64,000 nt of DNA from Mesobacillus jeotgali (GTDB taxonomy: Bacteria > Bacillota > Bacilli > Bacillales > Cytobacillaceae), in NCBI RefSeq assembly GCF_002874535.1, contig NZ_CP025025.1:1659526-1723525 (forward strand), given 5' to 3'. The notes below the pieces were generated by a model that saw only the letters and a list, made by a program, of their open reading frames with translations, had not been told where the DNA came from and did not search any database. A program made the translations under genes and the position numbers. This document shows, piece after piece, positions 41,239-49,767 of this stretch (the stretch's first letter is position 1; the number at the start of each line of letters is the position of its first letter).

Positions 41239-41398
41239 TATGACGGACAAAAATTAGTGAAAGCAATGAAAAAGTGGCTGTCATCAAGGTCATGACGGAC
41301 AGAAATGAGAGGAAGACCCGGAAAAGTGTCCGTCATTAAGGTCATGACGGACAGTAAAGAGAAGAAGACCCTCAAAAGTGTCCGTCTTTAAGTCAATA
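41239..41398. repeat. 52-bp repeat array (D), three copies with internal inverted repeats
   Basis: TGACGGACA starts at 41241, 41293 and 41345, exactly 52 bp apart. Each unit ends with AAAAGTG(T/G)C(C/T)GTC, the complement of TGACGGACA, so each can fold into a hairpin (GACGGACA...TGTCCGTC). Between arms: AAATGAGAGGAAGACCC-like sequence. Same period and same TGTC/GGACA layout as array B. It lies between a decayed gene and the convergent PAP2 gene. Confidence 0.88.
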
Positions 41399-41403
41399 GG
41401 TTG

Positions 41404-41928
41404 TTAACTGGCTTCCGGTTTGTTTCCGAACTTACTGAACGAAATGATGCGTGCCACCAAACTTGTCAGTGATCCAAGAAGTGCACTTCCGATGATATCG
41501 GATGGATAGTGGTGACCAACCCAGACACGGGAGAAGCCGGTTAGTGCAGACATCCACATCATGATCGTACCGAGGGTCCGGTGAAACATGAATATAGTGG
41601 TAGAAGCAGCGAAAGCGAGCATTGTATGCTTGCTGGGAAAGGAAGAATCTCTTTTTGACGGAATAAGGATTCCGACGCGTCGTTTTATGAAGGGGCGAGG
41701 TTTAAGATAAAATATATGGATGAAGAAATGGGAAAAGAAGCTGATGATAATCGCAATCCCCGTTTCTAGAGCAATTCTTTTGTTAAACCGGTTTTTGAAC
41801 AGCATCAATACTATGATTAAAAGATAAGCATAGCGTACACGATTCGAAATAAGAATCATTAGTTGATCCACTGGTGAAAAGCGGCCAGAAAGTCTGTTGA
41901 TCAGCTTGAAAAGTTTAAGATCCATCAT
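41404..41928 (-). CDS. PAP2-family membrane phosphatase (undecaprenyl-diphosphatase-like)
   Basis: A 174-residue membrane protein of the PAP2 superfamily with the three phosphatase motifs: KPRPFIKR (KxxxxxxRP type), PSKHTM (PSGH type, here SFPSKHT) and SRVWVGHHYPSDI. About five hydrophobic segments. It resembles BcrC-type undecaprenyl-diphosphatases, which recycle the lipid carrier of cell-wall synthesis and give bacitracin resistance. ATG at 41928 follows GAGGAG (41932-41937); the longer open frame lacks a ribosome site. Faces the 52-bp array. Confidence 0.85.
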   Translation of the reverse strand: MMDLKLFKLINRLSGRFSPVDQLMILISNRVRYAYLLIIVLMLFKNRFNKRIALETGIAIIISFFSHFFIHIFYLKPRPFIKRRVGILIPSKRDSSFPSKHTMLAFAASTTIFMFHRTLGTIMMWMSALTGFSRVWVGHHYPSDIIGSALLGSLTSLVARIISFSKFGNKPEAS

Positions 41929-42005
41929 GTTTCTCCTCAATGTTTTAGTCTTACTTTTCCCTGGCTGATTAGAAAAATGTACGAAAAAAAGGAGAGAATC
42001 TGACA

Positions 42006-42466
42006 ATGGTAACTAAAATCGTCAATAAAGAAGCATTCAAGGCTATTGGTGTTAAATGGATCGGCACTTTTGAACAGGCAGCAAAGGGAGAAATCAAAAG
42101 TTTTCATAAGGGATTTCTTAAAGGAAAAATGAGATAAAAAGCGCTGTAAATACAGAAAACATTCTTGGGCTTTCTTTTCATATCAACGAAAATGGTTTTA
42201 CATATTATCTGGCATTGGAAGTGGAAGATACGGCGATTATACCTGAAGAAATGGAGCTTATTACGGTTCCGGCCTATACTTATGCCAGTACAGAATATAA
42301 GGGAACAGCAGTACATGAAGCTTATACAGCCTTGTATGCTTGGATTAAAAAGAATGGCTATTCATTAAGCAAGGGTGAATTAGAGCATTTGGAGGAGTAT
42401 CCAGGAAGCTTTAATCCTTTACAAGATGCACCTGAACTGAAAATCAATATTCCGATTTTGGTTTAA
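42006..42466 (+). pseudogene. GyrI-like (effector-binding domain) protein gene with a single frameshift
   Basis: ATG at 42006 after AAAGGAGAG opens MVTKIVNKEAFKAIGVKWIG, stopping at 42137. A second frame shifted by -1 continues without a gap from 42128 (NEIKSAVNTENILGLSFHIN) to a TAA at 42466, ending LKINIPILV. Together they make a normal GyrI-like/AraC effector-binding protein of about 152 residues. The shift falls in the A5 run GGAAAAATG (42125-42129); one extra A would restore the frame. Options are a true mutation, a sequencing error, or polymerase/ribosome slippage. Confidence 0.82.
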
Positions 42467-42544
42467 AAAGGGATTTTTTTTATGAAAGGTAATGTTTAGG
42501 GGGAAAGGGGTAGGCTTAAAAGTTTCCCAACTTCTTTTTAATCA

Positions 42545-42574
42545 AAAAAAAACAAGCACTCTGGAAGCTGCTTG
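42545..42574 (-). terminator. Terminator of the DUF4257-like gene
   Basis: On the minus strand CAAGCA...TGCTTG (42574-42569 with 42558-42553) is followed by nine Ts. About 50 bp after the gene end. Confidence 0.75.
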
Positions 42575-42623
42575 ACCGATGGCGTTAGCAAACTTCTTTC
42601 TCTTAGGCTGAGGTATTGGTTTT

Positions 42624-42932
42624 TCATTTGCCAATATCCTCACCACCCTGGCTACTGCTTCCTATTCGAAATAATTCAAGTCCTCTTAGTAAGGCATCAC
42701 CTCCGAAACCAGCCATGATGGACATCAGAAAAACTCTAAGCAGTGAATCAGCTTCTGAAGAGACTACCAATAGTGCGGCTGCTAATGAACCGGTGAGGAT
42801 TTCTTCCAAGAAACCAAGGTAAATGAATTTCTTTGTTCTTCTAGGCATGATGATCTTGCCTCGTTTTCTAACATGAGCTGTCAGTCCAACAAATCCACCG
42901 ATGACCATTGCGAAAATAACGTTTTCTAACAA
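42624..42932 (-). CDS. Small membrane protein, DUF4257-like
   Basis: A 102-residue protein with hydrophobic stretches at about 3-20, 38-58 and 66-85 and a basic loop (HVRKRGKIIMPRRTKKF) after the first. The pattern IYLGFLEEILTGSLAAALLV resembles the DUF4257 family of Bacillus; I am moderately sure. TTG at 42932 has AGGAGAG upstream at a proper distance; the in-frame GTG at 42941 is too near. Function unknown. Confidence 0.65.
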   Translation of the reverse strand: MLENVIFAMVIGGFVGLTAHVRKRGKIIMPRRTKKFIYLGFLEEILTGSLAAALLVVSSEADSLLRVFLMSIMAGFGGDALLRGLELFRIGSSSQGGEDIGK

Positions 42933-43190
42933 ATTGATCACTCTCCTATTTTTGTTGGTCGACCTTCAGTAACTCTAGGTGTATTACTATTATACAAGTA
43001 GTAATGTTGGAAAAGCATGTGTAAATTTATCGAATTTTCAGTAAATTTAAATGGTAAATTTTATGTGTAACTTTTTGGTAAAAATTATAATTTGGGACCT
43101 CGGAAAAAAGTTACAGGCCTTTAGGCTTAAAGAAGGGATACAAATGAGTGTATCCGATTATGAGAAGAACAATTGGAAAGGGGATCACAA

Positions 43191-43628
43191 ATGTTTATTT
43201 TAAATGTAGAAGGTGCTATTTACAGGGAAGGAAAGTGGCTGATTATTGAAAGGAGTTCCAAAGAGGAACATGCCGGAGGGCTTCTTTCGCTTGTTGGCGG
43301 AAGGGTTGAAAACGAGGGATTTTCAAAGGATTTACTTGAGCGAACTTTGAAAAGGGAGCTCTTTGAGGAAGTGGGTATCACAGTAAAAGATGATGTTACA
43401 TATGTTCGGAATACTTCTTTTGTTCTTCCTGATGGAAGGGAAGTGCTTGATCTGGTCTTTTATTGTGAAATTGACGCTGGCGAACCATATCCAAAAAGTA
43501 AAGATGAAGTTGAGGCAGTATATTGGTTGACTACAGCAGAAATTTTTGCTCATCCTAAAGCTCCCATCTGGTTAAAAGAAAGCATTGAAGAGGCAGAGAA
43601 ATTAAATAATAAATTGCAATACAAATGA
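43191..43628 (+). CDS. Nudix hydrolase
   Basis: A 145-residue Nudix protein. The Nudix helix is LLERTLKRELFEEVGITV, preceded by GGRVENEGFSKD; the REL-EE-G core is intact although the first Glu of the consensus is Asp. Such enzymes hydrolyse nucleoside diphosphates linked to another moiety; the substrate cannot be told. ATG at 43191 follows AAAGGGGAT (43177-43185). It has its own terminator. Confidence 0.85.
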   Translation: MFILNVEGAIYREGKWLIIERSSKEEHAGGLLSLVGGRVENEGFSKDLLERTLKRELFEEVGITVKDDVTYVRNTSFVLPDGREVLDLVFYCEIDAGEPYPKSKDEVEAVYWLTTAEIFAHPKAPIWLKESIEEAEKLNNKLQYK

Positions 43629-43629
43629 T

Positions 43630-43657
43630 GCCGCCTTTAAAAGGTGGCTTTATTTTT
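43630..43657 (+). terminator. Terminator after the Nudix gene
   Basis: GCCGCCTTT (43630-43638) pairs with AAAGGTGGC (43640-43648, one G-U), followed by TTTATTTTT. Confidence 0.75.
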
Positions 43658-43734
43658 GCCTGAAAAAGGAAATATGTGTCGATTTAGCGAATAAGTTAAT
43701 GTAACTTTCACCTATGAAATGAGAGGTAAACACA

Positions 43735-44346
43735 TTGGAATTTGCAGAAAAAATAATGAAGGAAATTCATTCAGCTATTAGTCAAAACGAACGTTTTGTT
43801 CTAGGTATAGATGGACTTAGCAGGGCTGGGAAAACAACTTTTGTAAAAAAACTCGCTTCAATGTTGGAATCAAAAGAAATTCAAAACATGATTATCCATA
43901 TAGATGACCATATTGTTGAACGGAAAAGCAGATATAATACCGGGCAAGACGAATGGCAAGAGTATTATTACCTGCAGTGGGATATTGAGTCGCTCAAAGA
44001 AATTTTGTTTGAAAAGCTCAGTTATTCTAATGATTTGAAGCTTCCTTATTACGACCATGCATTGGATCGACATGAGTACAAAGAACTTAATATAGCCGAT
44101 AAGAAGGTCATTATTGTTGAAGGAATCTTCTTGCTGAGAAAAGAATGGAGCAGCTTTTTTGATTTTGCCGTTTTTCTGGATTGCCCTAGAGAGATTCGTT
44201 TTTCAAGGGAAAGCTTGGAAACTCAGCTGAACATAGAAAAGTTTAATAAAAGATATTGGAAAGCAGAAGATTTTTATCTGGAAAAAGTGAGGCCAATTGA
44301 AAAGGCGCATTTAGTCCTATCATGCGAAAAGTTGGTGGAAAATTGA
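43735..44346 (+). CDS. Uridine kinase-like P-loop kinase
   Basis: A 203-residue P-loop protein with Walker A GIDGLSRAGKTT (residues about 24-35), a DDH motif (HIDDHIV), and Walker B KVIIVEGIFLL. It is related to uridine kinase/phosphoribulokinase-like NTPases; the 'GxSRAGKT' loop is typical of a Bacillus subgroup of unknown substrate. TTG start at 43735 follows GAGAGG. Its end overlaps the following serine-hydrolase gene by 25 bp or only a few, depending on that gene's start. Confidence 0.8.
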   Translation: MEFAEKIMKEIHSAISQNERFVLGIDGLSRAGKTTFVKKLASMLESKEIQNMIIHIDDHIVERKSRYNTGQDEWQEYYYLQWDIESLKEILFEKLSYSNDLKLPYYDHALDRHEYKELNIADKKVIIVEGIFLLRKEWSSFFDFAVFLDCPREIRFSRESLETQLNIEKFNKRYWKAEDFYLEKVRPIEKAHLVLSCEKLVEN

Positions 44347-45251
44347 CTTTGCGTTTGGATAAGAAGTTAACAAATGAAAAAATCAACTCCTGTCTTGTTC
44401 TGCATGAAAATAAAGTGGTATATGAATTTTTCCGCAACAACAAGCAAAAGCAAAAATTGCACAAAGTAAATTCCGTGACAAAAAGCGTCCTTTCAATTTT
44501 GATAGGCATCGCGATTGATCAAGGGAAAATCAAAAGTATAAAACAACCGATAGCTGATTTTTTTGAAGGCCTCGAGGAATCCAAAAAAGCAATTACAGTT
44601 GAGCATCTGCTGACTATGACTCCAGGTTTTGACTGGCCGGAGTTTACGAGCTGGGGAGGCAGGCCGATGCCGATGATTAATAGCAAGGACTGGGTAAAGT
44701 TTGTGCTCGAACGGGAAATGATCGAGGAGCCGGGGGTAAGTATGCATTACAATTCCGGTGCGTCCCATTTGTTAAGCGCCATCCTTCAAAAATCAGCAGG
44801 GGAACCTCTGACAAGTTTTGCGGAAAAATACTTGTTCCAACCGCTGCAAATCAAAGATTACAGCTGGCACTCTGACTCAAAGGGAGTCGCGATTGGCGGA
44901 TTTGGGTTGTCTTTGAATCCTTTTGATCTTCTGAAAATAGGCAAGCTGATGCTAAGTAACGGGAAATGGGAAACGAAGAGGATTGTTTCGGACGGATGGA
45001 TACAAAATTCTACTGCACCAAGGTACATTGGCCCTTATTTTGGAATGTATGGTTACCACTGGTGGATTCTTACAGATAAGGACAATGCCCCGGTCAGCCC
45101 GCATACCTTTTTCGCGATGGGATATGGCGGCCAATATATCATAGTCGTACCTGAAACAAACTTAGTAACGATTTTCACGAGTGACAACTATGGAGAAACA
45201 CATCTGCCGCTGGATTACTTTAAGCAAGAAATACTGCCATCATTAAGTTAA
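44322..45251 (+). CDS. Class C beta-lactamase-related serine hydrolase
   Basis: A protein of up to 309 residues in the penicillin-binding-like serine hydrolase family. Nucleophile motif SVTK (SxxK), the YNSG (YxN) motif and a C-terminal GYGGQ replacing the KTG box. No signal peptide, so it is cytoplasmic and more likely an esterase or peptidase than a beta-lactamase. Start uncertain: ATG 44322 has no ribosome site, while TTG 44343 (overlapping the previous stop as TTGA) has GTTGGTGG upstream and may be the true start. Confidence 0.8.
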   Translation: MRKVGGKLTLRLDKKLTNEKINSCLVLHENKVVYEFFRNNKQKQKLHKVNSVTKSVLSILIGIAIDQGKIKSIKQPIADFFEGLEESKKAITVEHLLTMTPGFDWPEFTSWGGRPMPMINSKDWVKFVLEREMIEEPGVSMHYNSGASHLLSAILQKSAGEPLTSFAEKYLFQPLQIKDYSWHSDSKGVAIGGFGLSLNPFDLLKIGKLMLSNGKWETKRIVSDGWIQNSTAPRYIGPYFGMYGYHWWILTDKDNAPVSPHTFFAMGYGGQYIIVVPETNLVTIFTSDNYGETHLPLDYFKQEILPSLS

Positions 45252-45269
45252 AGAAAGTGGGGTGAATAA

Positions 45270-45875
45270 ATGTCCTGGAAAAAGTTATTTAGCTTTGGCA
45301 AGACTCAGGAGAAGGAATTGAATCTTGATGAAATTGATTTTTCAGAAGAAGCACTGACAATTTTAAAAACCAATTCACCAAGCAAATTGATGCCCTTATA
45401 CAAGACGGACTTATTTTTTGATAAGCCAGGTGAGCTGGCGGGGATTTGTATTAAGACTAGGAAGGAAGAATCGGAACATTTTGTCTTGAAGCTTAAAGAG
45501 GAACTGCGGGAGATAAGCTATCAGGCCTTTATTTGCGATTATGATCATAAAGAGATCGGCATTATCAAGGGTACTGACCAATTCGACATTCTGAAGGTTC
45601 AGCAGACCAATGGAGACAATTACGATATAAGCAATGAAAAAATCATTTCAAAACTGAAGTTCTGGCATAGAAGGTTTCCATTCATCATCATTGGGGCGGA
45701 TTATGATTGGGTGGAAATCAGTTTTCTCATAATGCCAAAAAGCGAGGAATTAAAGGTACTGGCAAAAGAAATCGCTAAATTTTGTCCGGACATCGTGGAA
45801 CAGGGAACAGGAACGATCAGCGGTTTAATAGAAGAAATGAAAGAAACAGGGAAATTATTTTTATGGTGGGATTAA
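45270..45875 (+). CDS. DUF4253 protein
   Basis: A 201-residue protein ending with FCPDIVEQGTGTISGLIEEM and LFLWWD, the signature of DUF4253. The N-terminal half contains a charged variable region. Function unknown for the family; members often occur in small-gene clusters and near immunity-type genes. A good AAGTGGGGTG precedes the ATG. The next gene starts 1 bp after its stop. Confidence 0.78.
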   Translation: MSWKKLFSFGKTQEKELNLDEIDFSEEALTILKTNSPSKLMPLYKTDLFFDKPGELAGICIKTRKEESEHFVLKLKEELREISYQAFICDYDHKEIGIIKGTDQFDILKVQQTNGDNYDISNEKIISKLKFWHRRFPFIIIGADYDWVEISFLIMPKSEELKVLAKEIAKFCPDIVEQGTGTISGLIEEMKETGKLFLWWD

Positions 45876-45876
45876 T

Positions 45877-46203
45877 ATGTTAAAACGTTACAGATTACTG
45901 ATGATTTCTATTTTCATTGGTGTAATCGGAATATCCATTACTCCTTTCTTCAATTCTGTCGTTGTAACCCCTGATTATGATTTGACAAGGCACAGACTTG
46001 GACTTCCCATGCCGATTATTGAACAGAACACCTGGTTGACACCTTTGGATGATGCTTTTCCATTTGAATTAGGATTAGTGAATCCGCTGGAGAACCCTAC
46101 GAAGTTATTAATAGGGAACTATTTATTCCTTGTGGGGGCAGCTGTAGTAACTGTTTATGTGATTCTATTAATTTTTATGTCTTTATGTAAAAGGATTCGG
46201 TGA
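45877..46203 (+). CDS. Hypothetical two-span membrane protein
   Basis: A 108-residue protein with hydrophobic segments at about 8-28 and 80-103 and an extracellular-type loop rich in Pro and acidic residues between. GGTGGGAT precedes the ATG. I do not recognise the family. It lies tightly between the DUF4253 and DUF2332 genes and is probably cotranscribed. Confidence 0.65.
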   Translation: MLKRYRLLMISIFIGVIGISITPFFNSVVVTPDYDLTRHRLGLPMPIIEQNTWLTPLDDAFPFELGLVNPLENPTKLLIGNYLFLVGAAVVTVYVILLIFMSLCKRIR

Positions 46204-46209
46204 TGTTTG

Positions 46210-47229
46210 ATGTATGATGATATTTCTATGAAGTTCAAAAGATTTGCGGTTCATGAATGCAAGGGGTCAAGTCCAATATATGAATTCCTATCTTCAAAAA
46301 TAGCTGAAGATACTAATATACTTGACCTTGCAAAGGAATCAAGGGAAGGTCAACCAATGCCAAATCTTTTTTTAGGAGCAGTACACTATCTATTAATGAA
46401 GGGGTATAATCATCCCCTGGCAGAATTCTATCCAAGCTTGACCGAACAACCTTTTCCTAAAGAACAAGCCTATCCGGTTTTCGAAGATTTTTGCAGTTCA
46501 TATTCTGATGAGATAATCGAGTTGATAAAAAGTAAAATCGTCCAGACAAATGAGGTCAGGCGCTGTTCTTATCTCTATCCCGTTTTCAGCCGTATTTACC
46601 ACATGACCAGAAAGCCATTGGCATTGATTGAAATCGGAACGAGTGCGGGCTTACAGTTATTCGTGGACAAATACAGTTATTCATATGGCACAGATAAAAT
46701 TGTCGGGAATCTTGATTCGGAAGTCCACCTAAGATCTGAAATAAGAGGAATTAAATCACTTCTGAAACCATTGCCCCATTTTGATGTTGCAACAAGAATA
46801 GGAGTCGACCTGCATATAAATGATGTGAGAAATACAGAGGATTACTTATGGCTAAAGGCACTAATCTGGCCAGAACACGGTGAAAGACGAGAGTTATTTG
46901 AAAAAGCGGCAAGCTATGTGAGCAATCAAACATTAAGCTTAATAGAGGGGGATGGAGTTGAAATACTCCGATCACTGACAGCAGCAATTCCAGAAGAACA
47001 AGTGATTTGTGTATTCCATACCCATGTTGCCAACCAAATGCCAGTCGAGACTAAGGAGAAGCTTCTGGAGCAAATAAAAGAAATTGGAAAACGAAGGACA
47101 ATTTTTCATATATACAATAATATTTACGATGCAAAGCTTCACTTCGATTATTATCTCGATGGCCAAGAAAGCTTGAACACAATCGGGGAAACTGAAGGCC
47201 ATGGCCTCTGGTTCAAAATGGGTTTTTAA
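46210..47229 (+). CDS. DUF2332 protein
   Basis: A 339-residue protein of the DUF2332 family, with GSSPIYEFLSSKIAEDTNIL near the N-terminus, RCSYLYPVFSRI and LIEIGTSAGLQLFVDKYSY, a motif resembling a methyltransferase glycine loop. The biochemical role is unknown. A TTG lies one codon upstream (46207); the ATG is chosen. It overlaps nothing important and follows the small membrane protein by 6 bp. Confidence 0.8.
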   Translation: MYDDISMKFKRFAVHECKGSSPIYEFLSSKIAEDTNILDLAKESREGQPMPNLFLGAVHYLLMKGYNHPLAEFYPSLTEQPFPKEQAYPVFEDFCSSYSDEIIELIKSKIVQTNEVRRCSYLYPVFSRIYHMTRKPLALIEIGTSAGLQLFVDKYSYSYGTDKIVGNLDSEVHLRSEIRGIKSLLKPLPHFDVATRIGVDLHINDVRNTEDYLWLKALIWPEHGERRELFEKAASYVSNQTLSLIEGDGVEILRSLTAAIPEEQVICVFHTHVANQMPVETKEKLLEQIKEIGKRRTIFHIYNNIYDAKLHFDYYLDGQESLNTIGETEGHGLWFKMGF

Positions 47230-47260
47230 GAGGTTGAAATTTTCTGTTAGGGTGATTTAT

Positions 47261-47863
47261 ATGGATAAAGGTTCTTTCATTATTTCTAGCATAGTTATGG
47301 CTATATCCATTTTATACTTAATTTATCAACTGTTTATTAGTAAAACGACAGTTGGGTTGGAGCAAGAAATAAACGAGAAGATGAAAGCCAGTCCAGTTGC
47401 CAATGTAATTCGTTATTTGATCTTCATTGCTATAAACTCTTTCCTTGCAAATATGTTTTTCGACATAGGCTGGCTTTTATGGATTAGTTTTTTCTCTGCA
47501 GTTGCTTTATGGATTTTGCTAGTTGACCATCAGTTTAACTTTTCATACATAATCAGTATCATTATTATTCTTTTGATTTTTTTTGGAGCTGGTGTACCGA
47601 AACATCAACAATCGTTTCTAAATCATATCAGTGAGCATACAGAATACAAATGTTTTAGCATTGAGTGTGTGAAAGTCTCTCAGGTGGTTATTGATGATAA
47701 TTTGAAGACTGAGATTGAAACTTATTCGATCCAGGGCTACTCGTTTGATTGGTATTTGCTGTTCGCCAAAGGAGTATTGTTGCTAACAGATGAACAAGGT
47801 AATATGGAGGAATTCAGAGGTGTTAACATTGGTGGCCTGTGGCTGCTGGATAAAAAACTTTGA
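47261..47863 (+). CDS. Hypothetical membrane protein
   Basis: A 200-residue protein with hydrophobic segments at about 5-25, 50-70, 73-90 and 95-112 and a soluble C-terminal half (YKCFSIECVKVSQVVIDDNL). Open upstream to 47201, but TAGGGTGATTT points to the ATG at 47261. Not recognised. Confidence 0.6.
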   Translation: MDKGSFIISSIVMAISILYLIYQLFISKTTVGLEQEINEKMKASPVANVIRYLIFIAINSFLANMFFDIGWLLWISFFSAVALWILLVDHQFNFSYIISIIIILLIFFGAGVPKHQQSFLNHISEHTEYKCFSIECVKVSQVVIDDNLKTEIETYSIQGYSFDWYLLFAKGVLLLTDEQGNMEEFRGVNIGGLWLLDKKL

Positions 47864-47877
47864 TCAGGAGTGAAAAT

Positions 47878-48306
47878 ATGATTAGCGATAATAAGAGATT
47901 ACTAGCTGAAAGATGGTTCAGTGAATATTTTACAGAGGGGAATCTCGATGTGATTGATGAACTGACTACCGAGGATTTTATTTACCATTCGCGTAATGGT
48001 GAAAACTCAAGGGAATCAATGGTAGGTTTCATGAAATGGTACCGATCCGTTTTTCATGACGATATTTGGGTGCTGGATGATTTGATTGAACAGGGCAATA
48101 AATTGGTAGTACGTTACACCGGCTGGATGACATACAAAGGCGGCTGGTTCGATATCCCATCTGAAAATCAGCGAGTAAAAGAGACAGGGATCATGATTTT
48201 TTTATTTGAAGGCAGCAAAGTGAAGGAAATGTGGTGTGAGAATAGCGATGCTGGCATTTTATATGATTTGGGTGCATTGAAGAAAAACACTCATGAAGTT
48301 TTTTAG
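47878..48306 (+). CDS. SnoaL-like/NTF2-fold protein
   Basis: A 142-residue NTF2-like protein (SnoaL/ester-cyclase group): LLAERWFSEYFTEGNLDVID, then ELTTEDFIYHSRN, and RVKETGIMIFLFEGSKVKEM with the closing beta-sheet. Members include cyclases, isomerases and binding proteins, so function is open. CAGGAGTG precedes the ATG at 47878, itself overlapping the previous gene region. Confidence 0.78.
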   Translation: MISDNKRLLAERWFSEYFTEGNLDVIDELTTEDFIYHSRNGENSRESMVGFMKWYRSVFHDDIWVLDDLIEQGNKLVVRYTGWMTYKGGWFDIPSENQRVKETGIMIFLFEGSKVKEMWCENSDAGILYDLGALKKNTHEVF

Positions 48307-48318
48307 GAGGGATGAGAT

Positions 48319-48546
48319 ATGGCTGGGACAATATTTTGGCTATTGATTGTAGCGTTCGGTTTCCTGTTTATTTGGGGCTTGATAAATAAATCCTGGAGGC
48401 TTCTGCTTATCGGCGGAATGGCAGTTACCCTTCCGTCCCTGTACTTTCTGGGAGCGGAAAATGGGTTTAGGCTGTTAGCTCTCGTTCCATTGATTCCTTT
48501 TGGATTGAGTTATTTTTTTGCGAAAAAGAGAAAGGAAAGCAGATAA
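48319..48546 (+). CDS. Small membrane protein (75 aa)
   Basis: Three hydrophobic stretches (about 3-20, 26-43 and 50-66) and a basic tail (FFAKKRKESR). TAGGAGGGATG precedes the ATG. Not recognised; co-oriented with its neighbours. Confidence 0.65.
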   Translation: MAGTIFWLLIVAFGFLFIWGLINKSWRLLLIGGMAVTLPSLYFLGAENGFRLLALVPLIPFGLSYFFAKKRKESR

Positions 48547-48604
48547 GAGGGCAGAGGAACATCACCTAAAAGCAGCGAACATTTTTATATCAACGGAGGG
48601 AAAC

Positions 48605-49066
48605 ATGGTAATTCGATTAGCGAATCAAAGGGATATTGATCAATTAATAAAAATGAGATGGGACTTTACGCTCGAAGATTACCCCGAAATGGGTGAGGGA
48701 GTAGGGTATGGTTCCTTTGAAAAAGAATGCAGAGGGTTCCTTGAATCTGCGCTGGAAAGTGGGCAATGGTTTGTCTGGATTGCTGAGAATGAAGGGGACA
48801 TCGTTTCCCATATTTACGTTGAACTGATTCATAAGGTTCCGCGTCCAGGCAGGTTCACTCATCCGTTTGCTTATATGACCAATGTATACACTGTTCCCGA
48901 AAATAGGGGGAAAGGGACTGGGAGTAAGTTGCTGTCTCGTGTCAATGAATGGGCTAAGGAAATGAAATTCGAGTTCATAATCGTGTGGCCGAGCGATACG
49001 AGCATCGAGTTTTATGGGAGAAATGGCTACACACAGTGTACGGATCCATTGGAAAAGCATTTTTGA
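48605..49066 (+). CDS. GNAT-family N-acetyltransferase
   Basis: A 153-residue GNAT. Motif A is NVYTVPENRGKGTGSKLLSR, motif B STIEFYGRNGY-like (SIEFYGRNGYTQ). GGAGGG precedes the ATG at 48605; the longer open frame runs back into the previous gene without a site. Substrate unknown. Confidence 0.85.
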   Translation: MVIRLANQRDIDQLIKMRWDFTLEDYPEMGEGVGYGSFEKECRGFLESALESGQWFVWIAENEGDIVSHIYVELIHKVPRPGRFTHPFAYMTNVYTVPENRGKGTGSKLLSRVNEWAKEMKFEFIIVWPSDTSIEFYGRNGYTQCTDPLEKHF

Positions 49067-49164
49067 TGTCGGTAGTTCAATGAATTTTAAGTAAATTTTT
49101 GGAATATTTGAAACCTTCTTCCTTGATAAACGTATTAATATTTATCCAGGGAGAAGGAGGGAAT

Positions 49165-49767
49165 ATGATGGCGCGTTTAAGTTTCAATACAGAGAATTCA
49201 TCAAATGTAATCCTTGTGACAGCAATTATTTTAATCATCAGCAGTTTGTTCATGCCTCTCGTTTTTGTTTACATTATTCAGGATTATCTTTACCTCTCAG
49301 CTGAAAAATGGTTTTATGATACACCATCATCTGCATATGTAATTTTCATGATTGGGATGCTTTGGATAGCGGTAACTCTATTTCTGTATTTATTTTTTAC
49401 GTGGAAGTTCGAATGGAAAGGCATCAAGTGGATTACACTTCTCATTATGCTAGGATGCGTACCTTTCTTCATGTTCGGCGTGTCGAATTATTATTATCTT
49501 GATGACCAGGGAATGCATTTTAATGATTATAAAACGTTCAACACCATCAACTCCTATTATTGGGAGGATGTTAAAGAAGCAAAAGAAATTTTCGTAAAAA
49601 GTAATGGAGTAACCGTTGTGGATCATTTAAATCTTGTCACAGAAGCTGGAGATGTAATCGAATTGCCTTACAACAGCAAGGTGAAGAACAACAGATTCAA
49701 AATCATGGAGAAACTGCAAGAAAACAATATTCCCCTAACTAATAATATGGGAGATTTATATGAATGA
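49165..49767 (+). CDS. Hypothetical membrane protein
   Basis: A 200-residue protein with three hydrophobic segments (about 17-40, 55-78, 87-105) and a C-terminal soluble part (DVKEAKEIFVKSNGVTVVDH). AAGGAGGG lies before the ATG pair at 49165/49168. It overlaps the DUF402 gene by 8 bp. Not recognised. Confidence 0.62.
   Translation: MMARLSFNTENSSNVILVTAIILIISSLFMPLVFVYIIQDYLYLSAEKWFYDTPSSAYVIFMIGMLWIAVTLFLYLFFTWKFEWKGIKWITLLIMLGCVPFFMFGVSNYYYLDDQGMHFNDYKTFNTINSYYWEDVKEAKEIFVKSNGVTVVDHLNLVTEAGDVIELPYNSKVKNNRFKIMEKLQENNIPLTNNMGDLYE

Noticed and set aside
2370-41398. CRISPR array as an explanation for the repeats
   Set aside because: Units are degenerate and contiguous in function, there are no unique spacers of constant length between identical repeats, and no cas genes are present.
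44322-45251. Beta-lactamase conferring resistance
   Set aside because: SxxK and YxN are present, but there is no signal peptide and no KTG box, so a cytoplasmic esterase-like hydrolase is more likely.
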